In this document: positions 35,173 through 44,164 of the stretch, one piece after another | How positions within the stretch are numbered: the first letter of the stretch is position 1 | Layout of the letters: every line of letters begins with the position of its first letter | DNA from: Pseudorhodoferax sp. Leaf265 | GTDB taxonomy: Bacteria > Pseudomonadota > Gammaproteobacteria > Burkholderiales > Burkholderiaceae_C | DNA length: 64,000 bases | Reading direction: 5' to 3' | Assembly (NCBI RefSeq): GCF_001422365.1 | Contig: NZ_LMMT01000017.1 | Location: forward strand, 16,146-80,145 | Notes under the pieces: model-generated | Seen by the model: the letters and a program-made list of their open reading frames with translations, nothing else | Database searches by the model: none | Told to the model about the DNA's origin: nothing | Made by a program: the position numbers and the translations under genes

Positions 35173-35191
35173 GGGTGTCTCGTATGAAGGC

Positions 35192-36388
35192 TCAGCGGCT
35201 CTCGCGCACGATGAGGCCGGCCTGTTGCTTGAAGGCGTCCTGCAGCCGCGTGCCCAGGCCGGCCGCGGCCGGCGGCTGGGCCAGGCCATCCTCGATCACG
35301 GGCAGGCCGGTCACGATGTCGCGGTACCAGGTGGCCAGCGTGGCGCGCACCACCTCCTGGTAGATGGCGGTGGGCGCGTGCAGCGCCATGTGCAGGCCGG
35401 CCATCAGCGTCACGGGGCCGGTGCAGTCGTGCGGCGCGAGCGGCCGGTTGTAGGCCTGGGCCAGCGCCGCGATCTTGCGGCCTTCGGTGATGCCGCCGCA
35501 CCAAGAGAGGTCCAGCATGACCACGTCGAGCGCGTCGCCGGCCAGCAGGTCGCGGAAGGGCCGCAGGCCGCCCAGCGTCTCGCTGCCGCAGATCGGCACG
35601 CGCGTGCGCCGGCGCAGGTCGGCCAGGCCCGCCACGTCGTCCATCTTGCCCAGCGGATCCTCGACCCAGAACACGTCGTACTCCTCCAGCGCCTGGCAGA
35701 TGCGCAGCGCCGCGTGACCGCCGAACAGGCTGTGCAGCTCGCACATGACCTCGATCTGGTTGCCCACGGCCTCGCGGATCTGGCGGAAGGGCCGCAGGCC
35801 CTTCTCGAGGTCCGCCAGCGTGATCAGGTTGCCGCCGCTGGAAGGCACGTAGATGTCGAAGGGCCAGATCTTCATGGCCTTGTAGCCCTCGGCGAGCAGG
35901 CTCTTGGCCAGCGCCCCGGCATCGCGCATGAACGCGACCTGGTCGTCGTAGGGGCCGGCGGCCTCGTCGCCTGCGCCAATGTCGCGGCGCTTGCCCGTGG
36001 TGTTGTAGGCGTAGCCCGCGCAGGTGTTGTAGACCGGCACGCTGGCACGCGCACCGCCGCCCAGGGCCTGGTACACGGGCACGCCCTGGCGCTGGCCGGC
36101 CAGGTCCCACAGCGCGATGTCGACCGCGCTGGCCGCGCGCACTTCGGTGCCCGAGCTGTTGTAGCCCACGTAGGGCGTGAGCAGGTGGCGCGAGATGCCT
36201 TCGATGTGGCGCGCGTCGCGGCCCAGCAGGAAGGGTGCGAGCTCTTCGTGCAGGCAGGTTTCGACGGTGGCGGCGCCGCGGAAGGTCTCGCCCAGGCCGA
36301 CGAGGCCGTCGCTGGTCTCCAGTTCCAGCCAGATCAGGCTGGGGCGTTCGGGCAGGCGGTAGGTGCGCAGGGCACGGATGGTGGTCAT
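35192..36388 (-). CDS. Mandelate racemase/muconate lactonizing enzyme family protein
   Basis: A 398-residue enolase-superfamily enzyme. The N-terminal capping domain opens IRALRTYRLPERPSLIWLEL; the barrel has EGYKAMKIWPFDIYVPSSGG (a KxW rather than KxK), MCELHSLFGGHAALRICQAL, VFWVEDPLGKMDDVAGLADL, PICGSETLGG and RPLAPHDCTGPVTLMAGLHM. Metal ligands (Glu, Glu, Glu) and the His of PHD are visible. The likely job is dehydration or racemisation of an acid sugar or hydroxyacid; substrate unknown. It is divergent from the GntR regulator. Confidence 0.88.
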   Translation of the reverse strand: MTTIRALRTYRLPERPSLIWLELETSDGLVGLGETFRGAATVETCLHEELAPFLLGRDARHIEGISRHLLTPYVGYNSSGTEVRAASAVDIALWDLAGQRQGVPVYQALGGGARASVPVYNTCAGYAYNTTGKRRDIGAGDEAAGPYDDQVAFMRDAGALAKSLLAEGYKAMKIWPFDIYVPSSGGNLITLADLEKGLRPFRQIREAVGNQIEVMCELHSLFGGHAALRICQALEEYDVFWVEDPLGKMDDVAGLADLRRRTRVPICGSETLGGLRPFRDLLAGDALDVVMLDLSWCGGITEGRKIAALAQAYNRPLAPHDCTGPVTLMAGLHMALHAPTAIYQEVVRATLATWYRDIVTGLPVIEDGLAQPPAAAGLGTRLQDAFKQQAGLIVRESR

Positions 36389-36541
36389 GGGGTTCCGTCA
36401 GCGGTGATCGTGCGGCTGTCGACGGACGTCTGCCAGCGTGTGGATTCCTTGGCCTGCAAGGACGTGGCGTCGGCCGGCGTGTTGTTCCGCGGATGCGCAT
36501 CGTCGGTGCGCGCGACACGACATGTCAATTTGAGCCGCGAG

Positions 36542-36552
36542 TTGTCAGACAA
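36542..36552. promoter_or_regulatory. GntR-type operator between enolase and regulator genes
   Basis: TTGTCAGACAA is a perfect 11-base palindrome matching the FadR-type pattern TNGTNNNACNA. A second CTGACAA half-site lies about 17 bases downstream, flanking a TATAGT (36558-36563) that may be a -10 element. It is 41 bases before the GntR GTG start and about 150 from the enolase gene, consistent with control of both. Confidence 0.6.
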
Positions 36553-36592
36553 GTTGCTATAGTGCGCTGACAACTCCTGCGCAAGCCCCGCC

Positions 36593-37279
36593 GTGCCTGC
36601 CCCCCTGCTGACCGACACCGTCTACAACCACGTGCTGGCGCTGATCCGCCACGACAAGCTGGCCGCTGGCGACCGGCTGCCCGGAGAGCATGCGCTGGCC
36701 GAGCGCTTCGGCGTGTCGCGGCCCGTGGTGCGCCAGGCTCTGGCCCGCTTGCGTGCCGAGGGCCGAGTGACGGCCGCGCACGGCGCGGGCCACTTCGTTG
36801 GCGAGGAGCCCGCGCTCAAGAGCATCGACTACGGGCCGATCCAGGGCATCCCCGACGTGCGCAGCTTTCTGGAGTTCCGCTGCATTCTCGAAGGCGAGAG
36901 CGCTGCGCTTGCGGCGCAAAGTCGCGACGCACGGCGGCGCGCGGCCGTCACGGCGCGGCGCAAGGCCATGGAGGCCGCCACGCAGCGCGGCGAGCCCGGC
37001 ATCGAAGAGGACATTGCCTTCCACGCCGCCATCGCCAGGGCCAGCGAGAACCGCTACCTGGTCATGACCATCGCCGCACTCATGGCGCACACGCGCGTGG
37101 CAATCCGCCTCGTGCGTGAGCTGTCGCCGCAGCCCATGATCCACCGCTGGCGCGACGTGCGCGCCGAGCACCTGCGCATCGACGAAGCCATTGCGGCGCG
37201 CGATGCAGTGGCCGCGCGCGAAGCCATGACGCAGCACCTGCGCAGCGGCATCGCGCGGCTGTTCCCGCGGCAGGGCTGA
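36593..37279 (+). CDS. FadR-type GntR transcriptional regulator (FCD domain)
   Basis: A 228-residue regulator. The winged helix shows GEHALAERFGVSRPVVRQAL; the C-terminal FCD ligand domain has FLEFRCILEGESAALAA, IEEDIAFHAAIARASENRYL and DVRAEHLRIDEAIAARDAVA with the His residues that bind metal or ligand. GTG 36593 is the start. It is divergent from the enolase-superfamily cassette and probably represses it until a hydroxyacid binds. Confidence 0.92.
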   Translation: MPAPLLTDTVYNHVLALIRHDKLAAGDRLPGEHALAERFGVSRPVVRQALARLRAEGRVTAAHGAGHFVGEEPALKSIDYGPIQGIPDVRSFLEFRCILEGESAALAAQSRDARRRAAVTARRKAMEAATQRGEPGIEEDIAFHAAIARASENRYLVMTIAALMAHTRVAIRLVRELSPQPMIHRWRDVRAEHLRIDEAIAARDAVAAREAMTQHLRSGIARLFPRQG

Positions 37280-37317
37280 AGGCGCACGCCTGGCTCAGCC
37301 AGCGCGGCAGCAGCGGC

Positions 37318-37701
37318 TCACGGCGCCCCGATGCCGTCCGGATCGGGATCAGATGCCAAGGGTCCGGACGTGCGCCAGTCCCGCGCCTGCGCAGCCCTGG
37401 CCCGGTGGGCCGGCTCTGCCGGGCGGGCCGGCGCGGCCCCGGCCCAGCGGCGCAGGCCATCGCGGCCGGACGCGGCGCGGAACAGCAAGGCCCCGGCCAG
37501 CATGGCGTGCAGCACGGCACCCAGCCGGCTCTGCGCACGCAGGGCGCACAGTGCGAACGCCCCGGCGCCGAGCAGCGTGGCCGCATGTTCCTGCGGTGCG
37601 CTGTCGCGCGCATCGTCGTAGTCGATGATGTCGCGCACCTGCTGCTTCAGGCCCGATGCCTGGCCGGTGCGGTGGTCGAGTTGGTCGAAGGTGTCGTGCA
37701 T
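37318..37701 (-). CDS. Small protein with a membrane-helix pair
   Basis: A 127-residue protein from ATG 37701 (MHDTFDQLDHRTGQAS). After a hydrophilic 45-residue lead, ATLLGAGAFALCALRAQSRL and GAVLHAMLAGALLFRAASGR form two probable membrane helices, similar to small DUF2892-like proteins. The last 40 residues are Ala/Pro-rich without motifs. It is convergent with the GntR gene and 234 bases from the divergent diiron enzyme; I see nothing else in that gap. Confidence 0.55.
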   Translation of the reverse strand: MHDTFDQLDHRTGQASGLKQQVRDIIDYDDARDSAPQEHAATLLGAGAFALCALRAQSRLGAVLHAMLAGALLFRAASGRDGLRRWAGAAPARPAEPAHRARAAQARDWRTSGPLASDPDPDGIGAP

Positions 37702-37935
37702 GGTTGATCTCCAAGGTCGCGACCACTGTGAACGGAACAGGGACCCGCCGCGCGCTGCCATGCGGCCGTTGCCTTGTCGGAGAAGACGCCGTCGCCGCCT
37801 GCGTGCCAGGCTGGGACCTCCGAACGCAGGTCTGGCCGCGTCGGACGGCAGGCCTGCCCGCGCCGGATGCCGTCCCACGTCCACATGTGGCAACGCCTTC
37901 GCGCGACGGCACCGGCGCATCGGCACGCTTGCAGC

Positions 37936-39378
37936 ATGCACCCCACCAACACATCCGCCCTGGCAGAGCCGGCCCATGCAGCGACGCCCACCGCCCTGCC
38001 GCGCCAGGCCTATCCCTGTTCCGACGACCGCTACCCCGCCAGCATCGGCCACGCACTGGCGCCTGCGCGCGCCAGCTCGTACCGGGCCGTGTACGAGGAA
38101 CTCGTACACCCCGCCACCGACCGGCTGGCGGCGCAGCGCCGTTCGCTGGCGCTGCTGCGCGATGCGCTCGATGCCGTGGCGAGCCAGCCGGACGACCTGC
38201 CGGACTCGCCCGAGGGACTGGTCGGCTGGATGACGGCCTCGGCGAAAAAGGCCACCGATGCCTACCAGGACTATCTGGCGCAGCGCCGCGCCGGTGCGCC
38301 GCGCCGCTTTTTCTCCAACCGCACGCACGCGCTGTACTTCCTGCAAGCTGTGGCGCCGACCAAGCTGGTCGACGGCTCCTGGCTGTTCGGCTGCACGCGC
38401 CATGCGCGCGACCCGCGCATGGCCGGCCTGGCGCAGACCTACCTCGAGGAACTCGGCAACGGCGATGCCAGCAAGAACCATGTGCTGCTGTACCGCGAGC
38501 TGCTGCGCGCCCATGGGCTGAACGAGGGCACGCACCTCAGTGACGAGCATTTCGAGCAGGGCGCCATCCAGCTGGCGCTGGGCCACACGACCGAGCAGAT
38601 GCTGCCCGAGGTGATCGGCTTCAACCTGGGCTACGAGCAGCTGCCGCTGCACCTGTTGATCACCGCGTACGAGCTCAATGAACTGGGCCTGGACCCGTAC
38701 TACTTCACGCTGCACGTGACCGTGGACAACGCCGACAGCGGGCACGCGCGCAAGGCCATCGACGCGGTGGCGCTCAACGCCGCGCGCTTCGCGGACGCCG
38801 GCCGCTACTGGGAGCGCGTGCGCCGCGGCTACCGGCTCAACGACCTGGGCCTGGGGACGAACAGCGTGATCGCCGGCTTCGACCTCGATGCCGAGGTGCT
38901 GCGCATCTTCATCGCCAAGAGCGCCGCGGGAGCTGGCGCGCACTCGGACTACTGCCGCATCGAGGGCCGCACCGTGAACGCCTGGCTCAGCGAGCCTGCG
39001 CGCGTCGGGGAATTCCTGCAGGCCCTGGTGCGCAAAGGCTGGATCGTGCCGGGCGCGGAACCCGCACATAGCCGCTTCTGGCAGCTGCTGGTGGGCGAAC
39101 GCGCCGAGATGTTCGGCGTGTTCAGCGACTACGAGCTGCAGGCATTGTTCGACTGGATCCGCGGCCCCGCTGCAGCGGACGGCCGCCGCTACGACGCGCC
39201 CGCACAGGGCACGGCGCGCACGCCGAGCTTCCGGGCCGCGCAGCGCCTGCGCGCCAGCCTCGGCACCGAGGGGCCACCCGCACAGGGCGCGGAGCCGCAT
39301 CTGCTGGCACCTGGCGCGCACTGGACGCCGCAAGGCCTGGACGCCACGCGCGCGCTGGTCGCCAGCCTGCGCGGCTGA
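37936..39378 (+). CDS. Haem-oxygenase-like diiron protein (iron-containing redox family)
   Basis: A 480-residue protein of the haem-oxygenase-like diiron (HDO) type. After a variable N terminus come THALYFLQAVAPTKLVDGSW, YLEELGNGDASKNHVLLYRE (Glu, His), EVIGFNLGYEQLPLHLLITA (Glu) and FTLHVTVDNADSGHARKAID (His, Asp, His), which supply the expected diiron ligands. Relatives include N-oxygenases and desaturase-like enzymes. The roughly 150-residue C-terminal part, with a WLSEPARVGEFLQALVRKGW stretch, is extra. ATG 37936 is chosen over an upstream start because the preceding residues lack conservation. No biosynthetic cluster surrounds it, so the substrate is unknown. Confidence 0.75.
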   Translation: MHPTNTSALAEPAHAATPTALPRQAYPCSDDRYPASIGHALAPARASSYRAVYEELVHPATDRLAAQRRSLALLRDALDAVASQPDDLPDSPEGLVGWMTASAKKATDAYQDYLAQRRAGAPRRFFSNRTHALYFLQAVAPTKLVDGSWLFGCTRHARDPRMAGLAQTYLEELGNGDASKNHVLLYRELLRAHGLNEGTHLSDEHFEQGAIQLALGHTTEQMLPEVIGFNLGYEQLPLHLLITAYELNELGLDPYYFTLHVTVDNADSGHARKAIDAVALNAARFADAGRYWERVRRGYRLNDLGLGTNSVIAGFDLDAEVLRIFIAKSAAGAGAHSDYCRIEGRTVNAWLSEPARVGEFLQALVRKGWIVPGAEPAHSRFWQLLVGERAEMFGVFSDYELQALFDWIRGPAAADGRRYDAPAQGTARTPSFRAAQRLRASLGTEGPPAQGAEPHLLAPGAHWTPQGLDATRALVASLRG

Positions 39379-39427
39379 GGCCTGCCACGGCGCGCGTGGG
39401 GGTGGGCTGCCGCTCTACCATCGCGCC

Positions 39428-39883
39428 ATGCGCACCTTGCACGACGACGACTCCAACCACCTGCGCCGCGCCTTCGTGGCGGCACGCACCGCACGCGCCG
39501 CCGGCGACATGCCCTTCGGCGCCGTGCTGGCCCGCGACGGCCAGGCCGTATGGACAGCACGCAACCGCCAGCACACGGCCGGCGACCCCAGCGCCCATGC
39601 CGAACTCGTGCTGTTGCGCGAGGCCTGCGCGGCCCTGGGCCCGGACGCGCTGCGCGGCGCCACGGTCTACGCCAGTGGCGAGCCCTGCGCCATGTGCGCA
39701 GGCGCCATGTTCTGGGCCGGCGTGGCCCGCATCGTGTTCGGCGCACCGCTGGACGAGATGGAAGCGCGCCTGGGCGGCCCGCTGCTGGGCCTGGGCTGCG
39801 CGGACACGCTGGCCGCCGCGCAGCCGGCTGTCACGGTCGAAGGGCCGCTGCTGCTGGACGAAGCGCTGGCCGTGCTCGCGTAG
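39428..39883 (+). CDS. Nucleoside/nucleobase deaminase of the CDA fold
   Basis: A 151-residue zinc deaminase. The zinc motifs are DPSAHAELVLLREA (HAE) and ASGEPCAMCAGAMFWAGVAR (PCxxC). The FGAPLDEMEARLGGPLLGLG tail differs from TadA, suggesting a guanine- or other nucleobase-type deaminase. It starts at ATG 39428, about 50 bases after the diiron gene on the same strand, so both may be co-transcribed. Its stop is two bases from that of the convergent LysR gene. Confidence 0.88.
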   Translation: MRTLHDDDSNHLRRAFVAARTARAAGDMPFGAVLARDGQAVWTARNRQHTAGDPSAHAELVLLREACAALGPDALRGATVYASGEPCAMCAGAMFWAGVARIVFGAPLDEMEARLGGPLLGLGCADTLAAAQPAVTVEGPLLLDEALAVLA

Positions 39884-39884
39884 T

Positions 39885-40769
39885 TCAGCCGCCCTGCACC
39901 ACCGCGTCGCGGAAGTCGGCGCAGACCGGCGACAGATAGCCCGCCGCGCGCCAGAACACGCCGAGCTCGCGCCGCCACAGCAGCGCATCGCCGGGCAGCG
40001 CCATCAGGCCGTGGCCTTCGGGCTGCTGCAGCAGTTGCGCGGGCATCACGCCCAGCAGATCGGACTGGCGCAGCAGTTCAGCGAAGGCCGAGGGTGAGGC
40101 CGTGCTCTCCACGGCCACGCGCGGTGGCGGCAGGCCGGCCTCGGTGAAGCGCTCGTCCAGCCAGTGGCGCAGGTAGAGCGAGCTGGCCGGCAGCGCCCAG
40201 CGCTCGGCCGTGAGGTCGGCCAGCGCGCGCAGCTGCGCGCGGCGCGGGTGGCGGCTGCGCAGGGCCACGCGCAAGTCCAGCGGGCCGAGCGGGCGCCAGT
40301 CCAGATCCCGCGGCACGCGGTCGGGGCGCGCGGCCAGCACCAGGTCGACCTCGGCGCGCTGCAGCAGCTCCAGCAGCCGCGCACTGAGCTGCGTCTCGAT
40401 GCTGAACTGGGCCAGCGGCCGCTGCGCGACGAAGCGCGCCAGCAGCGGCGACAGCAGCGTGGACATCAGGTGCGGCAGCACGCCCACGCGCACGGCGCCC
40501 GCGCGGGCCTGGCGCTGCTCGGCCAGGTCGCCGCGCAGGTCGCCCATGGCCAGCAGCACGCGCTGCGCATGCGCCTTGAGCGACAGGCCTGCGGGCGTCG
40601 GCACCACGCCATGGCCGCTGCGCTCGACGAGCCGCAGGCCGGATCCGGCTTCCAGCCGCGCCAGCGTCTTGGACAGCGCCGACTGCGTGACGCCCAGGGC
40701 GTCCGCCGCACGGTGCAGGTTGCCGTGCTCGGCCAGTTGCAGGAACGCCTGCAGGTCTTCGAGCCGCAT
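39885..40769 (-). CDS. LysR-family transcriptional regulator
   Basis: A 294-residue LysR protein starting MRLEDLQAFLQLAEHGNLHR with helix-turn-helix AADALGVTQSALSKTLARLE. The co-inducer domain follows (VRVGVLPHLMSTLLSPLLAR). ATG 40769 is the natural start; the frame stays open far upstream only as a composition effect. It is divergent from the Bug receptor, oxidoreductase and CoA-transferase genes, and a T-N11-A box lies between. Confidence 0.92.
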   Translation of the reverse strand: MRLEDLQAFLQLAEHGNLHRAADALGVTQSALSKTLARLEAGSGLRLVERSGHGVVPTPAGLSLKAHAQRVLLAMGDLRGDLAEQRQARAGAVRVGVLPHLMSTLLSPLLARFVAQRPLAQFSIETQLSARLLELLQRAEVDLVLAARPDRVPRDLDWRPLGPLDLRVALRSRHPRRAQLRALADLTAERWALPASSLYLRHWLDERFTEAGLPPPRVAVESTASPSAFAELLRQSDLLGVMPAQLLQQPEGHGLMALPGDALLWRRELGVFWRAAGYLSPVCADFRDAVVQGG

Positions 40770-40799
40770 GTCTCCTCCGCGCGGTGGGTGCTGCCGGCG

Positions 40800-40820
40800 A
40801 TTCCCGGCGGGCATCGGAAT
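40800..40820. promoter_or_regulatory. LysR box (T-N11-A) upstream of the Bug/oxidoreductase/CoA-transferase operon
   Basis: ATTCC at 40800-40804 and GGAAT at 40816-40820 form a perfect 5-base inverted repeat separated by exactly 11 bases, the classical LysR T-N11-A geometry. It lies 31 bases from the LysR start and about 100 before the receptor start, as expected for a divergent autoregulated promoter. Confidence 0.65.
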
Positions 40821-40922
40821 CGGCCCGGCAGGAATTGAGCGGGACCGGGCGGCGATCCTAAACTGCCCCGCAAGCCGGCGGCCCGGGCACGGACCGACCG
40901 ACAGACACCAAGGAGACAAGCC

Positions 40923-41912
40923 ATGCCCAACATCCACCGGCGCCTTCTGGGCGCTGCCCTGCTGCTCGCGACAACCCTGCCGATCCCGCAATGGGCCCAC
41001 GCGTCCGACAACGCGCCCTACCCCAGCAAGCCGCTGACCATCGTCGTGCCCTCGGTGGCCGGCAACGTCAACGACGCCGTGGCCCGCCTGCTGGGCCAGG
41101 AACTCACCAAGGCCTGGGGCCAGCCCGTCATCGTCGACAACAAGCCCGGCGCCGGCACCACCACGGGCACCAAGTTCGTGGCCCAGGCGCCCAAGGACGG
41201 CTACACGGCGCTCCTGACCTTCACGGCCCATGTGCAGAACCCACCGCTGTTCCCCAACATCGGCTACGACCCGGTGAAGGACTTCACGGCCGTCAGCGAG
41301 GTGGCGGCCTCGTCCACCATCCTCGCGGTCTCGCCGGACTTCCCGGCGCGCACGCTGCCCGAACTCGTCAAGCTCGTGCAGGCCAACCCGGGCAAGTACC
41401 CGTACGGCTCCTACGGCATGGGCACGACGGGCCACATCCTGGGCGAGCTGTTCAAGCGCGAGGCCGGGCTGGACATGGTGCACGTGCCCTACAAGGGCGG
41501 CGCGCCGCTGGCCACGGACCTCGCGGCCGGCCACGTCAAGATCGGCCTGATCGCCGTGGGCACGGCCAAGCCGCTGCTGCAGAGCGGCAAGCTGGTGCCC
41601 GTGGCCATGGCCGGGGCGCAGCGCTCGGCCCTGCTGCCCGAGGTGCCGACCTTCCTGGAGAACGGCTACAAGGGCTTCGAGCCGGACGCCTGGATGGGCC
41701 TGCTGATGCCCGCCGGCGTGCCGCCGGAACGCGCCGCGGCGCTGTCCAGGGAGGTGGCGCGCATCGTGCGGCTGCCCGAGATCGACAGGCGCATGCGCGA
41801 GCTGAACCTGGTGCCCATCGGCAACACGCCGCAGGAGTTCGACGCCGTGCTGCGCGGCGACCTCGACAAATGGTCGCGCTTCGTGCGCGAGCTCAACATC
41901 AAGATCGAATGA
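40923..41912 (+). CDS. Tripartite tricarboxylate transporter binding protein (Bug family)
   Basis: A 329-residue periplasmic binding protein. The signal peptide IHRRLLGAALLLATTLP ends near WAHAS. LTIVVPSVAGNVNDAVARLL, IVDNKPGAGTTTGTKFVAQA, VHVPYKGGAPLATDLAAGHV and PDAWMGLLMPAGVPPERAAA follow the Bug pattern, though the loop reads SVAGNVND where most have GGxxD, which may change ligand choice. AAGGAGACAAGCC precedes ATG 40923. It heads a three-gene operon. Confidence 0.93.
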   Translation: MPNIHRRLLGAALLLATTLPIPQWAHASDNAPYPSKPLTIVVPSVAGNVNDAVARLLGQELTKAWGQPVIVDNKPGAGTTTGTKFVAQAPKDGYTALLTFTAHVQNPPLFPNIGYDPVKDFTAVSEVAASSTILAVSPDFPARTLPELVKLVQANPGKYPYGSYGMGTTGHILGELFKREAGLDMVHVPYKGGAPLATDLAAGHVKIGLIAVGTAKPLLQSGKLVPVAMAGAQRSALLPEVPTFLENGYKGFEPDAWMGLLMPAGVPPERAAALSREVARIVRLPEIDRRMRELNLVPIGNTPQEFDAVLRGDLDKWSRFVRELNIKIE

Positions 41913-42919
41913 CCTCGTCGACCTACACCGGATTGCTCTGCACCCGCTTCGGCCACTGGAGCGAACTCGCGCTGAAACAGCTGCCGCACCAGCCGCTGGC
42001 CCCGGGCCAGGTGCGGCTGCGCGTGCGCCATGCCGGCGTGGGCTTCGCCGTGAGCCTGTTCGTGGCCGGCACCTACCAGCGCAAACCACCCCTGCCCTTC
42101 ACGCCCGGAACCGAAGCCGCGGGCGAGGTGCTGGAGGTGGCACCGGACGTGACGCAGCTGCAACCCGGCCAGCGCGTGATGGCCGCCCTGGACTGGGGCG
42201 CGTTCGCCGAGGAGGCCGTGATCGCGGCCGACACGGTCTACCCGCTACCCGATGCCGTGCCGCTGGCCAAGGCCGCGGCGCTGCCCATCACCTACGGCAC
42301 GACATGGGCCGCACTGCAGTGGCGCGCCGCGCTGCAAGCCGGCGAGACGCTGCTCGTGCACGGCGCCGCCGGCGCGCTGGGCATGGCGGCCGTGCACATC
42401 GGTCGGCTCATGGGCGCGCAGGTCATCGCCACGGCCAGCACGCCCGAGAAGCGCGCCGCCGCGCTGGCGCTGGGCGCGCACCACGCGCTGGCCGGCGATG
42501 CCGAGACCTTGGCGGCCGCCGTCAAGGCGGTCTGCCCGCGCGGCGCCGACGTGGTGTTCGACCCCGTGGGCGGCGCGCTGTTCGACGCCTCGCTGCGCTG
42601 CACCGCGCCCGAGGCGCGCATCCTGAGCATCGGCTACGCGAGCGGCACCATCCCGAGCGCACCGGCCAATCTGCTCTTGGTCAAGAACCTCAGCGTGATC
42701 GGCTTCAACTACGGCTACTACATCGGCTGGGGCCTGACCGACGAGCGCCGCCGCTATGCGCCCAAGGTACAGGCGCTGGTCGCCAAGCTGCTCGCCAACG
42801 TGGCCGAAGGGCGCATGGCGCTGCCGCAGACCCAGCATTTCCCGCTGGCCGACTGGCATGCGGCGCTGGACACCACGCTGTCGCGCCGCGCCATCGGCAA
42901 AGTCATCATCGATCTATGA
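41909..42919 (+). CDS. NADPH:quinone oxidoreductase family (zinc-independent MDR)
   Basis: A 336-residue medium-chain reductase. FTPGTEAAGEVLEVAPDVTQ and the nucleotide motif LLVHGAAGALGMAAVHIGRL are typical; VFDPVGGALFDASLRCTAPE and LLVKNLSVIGFNYGYYIGWG mark the QOR-like branch. There are no zinc ligands. ATG 41909 overlaps the receptor stop and its stop overlaps the CoA-transferase start. It probably reduces an enone or enoyl-type intermediate of the imported acid's catabolism. Confidence 0.9.
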   Translation: MTSSTYTGLLCTRFGHWSELALKQLPHQPLAPGQVRLRVRHAGVGFAVSLFVAGTYQRKPPLPFTPGTEAAGEVLEVAPDVTQLQPGQRVMAALDWGAFAEEAVIAADTVYPLPDAVPLAKAAALPITYGTTWAALQWRAALQAGETLLVHGAAGALGMAAVHIGRLMGAQVIATASTPEKRAAALALGAHHALAGDAETLAAAVKAVCPRGADVVFDPVGGALFDASLRCTAPEARILSIGYASGTIPSAPANLLLVKNLSVIGFNYGYYIGWGLTDERRRYAPKVQALVAKLLANVAEGRMALPQTQHFPLADWHAALDTTLSRRAIGKVIIDL

Positions 42920-44046
42920 CCGCAGAAGACCTCCCGCTGCACGGCCTGACCGTGCTCGACCTCTCCCAGGGCATCGCCGGCCCGCACTGCGGCCTGCTGC
43001 TGCGCCAGCAGGGCGCGCGCGTGATCAAGGTCGAGCCGCCGCAGGGCGACTGGAGCCGGCAGATGGGCCGCGCGCGCGCCGGCCACACGGCCATCTCCAT
43101 CGCCTACAACCTGGGCAAGGAAAGCGTGGTGCTGGACACGCGCACCGAGCCTGGCCGCACCGCGCTGCGCCAGCTCGCCGCGCAGGCCGACGTGGTGGTG
43201 CAGAACTACCGCCCCGGCGTGGTCGAGCGCATGGGCGTGGGCTACGCCGAACTCGCGGCGCAACGGCCGGGCTTGGTCTACGTGTCGATCTCGGGCCACG
43301 GCGCGACCGGCCCCGACGCCCAGCTGCCGGCGCTGGACACCACCATGCAGGCCGCCACGGGCCTCATGCACCTGAACCGCGACGCCACGGGCGCGCCGCG
43401 CCGCATCGGCCTGTTCCTGGTGGACATCGCGACCGGCCTGCAGGCCGCGCAGAACGCCATGGCCGCACTGGTGCGCGCGGCGCGCACGGGCCAGGGCCGG
43501 CATGTGCAGGTCTCGATGCTGGAGACCGCCGCCGCACTGCAGAGCTACCTGGTGCTGGACGCTGCGATGTTCCCAGAGGCGGAAGCGGCCGCCTTCAACG
43601 TGCCCACCGGCCTGTTCCGTGCCAGCGACGGCCACCTCTACGTGAGCATGCTGGACGACGCCATGTTCCGCCGCCTGGCCGAGGCGCTGGAGCGCCACGA
43701 CTGGCTGGCCGACCCGGACCTGGCCACGAGCGCGGGCCGCATCCCGCGCGCGGCCGAGCTCAACGGCGTGCTGGCCAGCCAGATCGCCACGCAGACGGTG
43801 GCCGACTGGGAAGCGCTGCTGCGCCGCCATGACGTGCTGCACGCACGCGCCGCGCGCCCGCAGGACCTGCCGTACAGCGCGCAGGCGCGCCATGCGGGCG
43901 TGTTCGCGCCGCTCGAGGTGCCGGGCCTGGGCCGGCTGGACTGGCCCAACATGCCGGGCCAGGCCGGGCGCGCACCCCAAGGCGCGGCACCGCTGCTGGG
44001 CCAGCACACGCACGCGGTGCTGGCGGAGTTCGGCATCGCGGTTTGA
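42916..44046 (+). CDS. CaiB/BaiF family CoA-transferase
   Basis: A 376-residue type III CoA-transferase. GLTVLDLSQGIAGPHCGLLL, GARVIKVEPPQGDWSRQMG, QADVVVQNYRPGVVERMGVG and QLPALDTTMQAATGLMHLNR, with Asp in the CoA-accepting position, define it. GRHVQVSMLETAAALQSYLV is the usual conserved tail block. ATG 42916 overlaps the oxidoreductase stop. With the receptor it suggests import and CoA activation of an organic acid. Confidence 0.92.
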   Translation: MTAEDLPLHGLTVLDLSQGIAGPHCGLLLRQQGARVIKVEPPQGDWSRQMGRARAGHTAISIAYNLGKESVVLDTRTEPGRTALRQLAAQADVVVQNYRPGVVERMGVGYAELAAQRPGLVYVSISGHGATGPDAQLPALDTTMQAATGLMHLNRDATGAPRRIGLFLVDIATGLQAAQNAMAALVRAARTGQGRHVQVSMLETAAALQSYLVLDAAMFPEAEAAAFNVPTGLFRASDGHLYVSMLDDAMFRRLAEALERHDWLADPDLATSAGRIPRAAELNGVLASQIATQTVADWEALLRRHDVLHARAARPQDLPYSAQARHAGVFAPLEVPGLGRLDWPNMPGQAGRAPQGAAPLLGQHTHAVLAEFGIAV

Positions 44047-44164
44047 TGCCGGCCGGGGCGGCCCGGTGCCGAACCGGAGCCGTGCGGCGCTCGGGGCGAG
44101 AATCCGGCCCGCGCGCGCCGCGTTCGGCGGCGCACACCGTCCACCGCCCCAACCAAGCCCTCAG

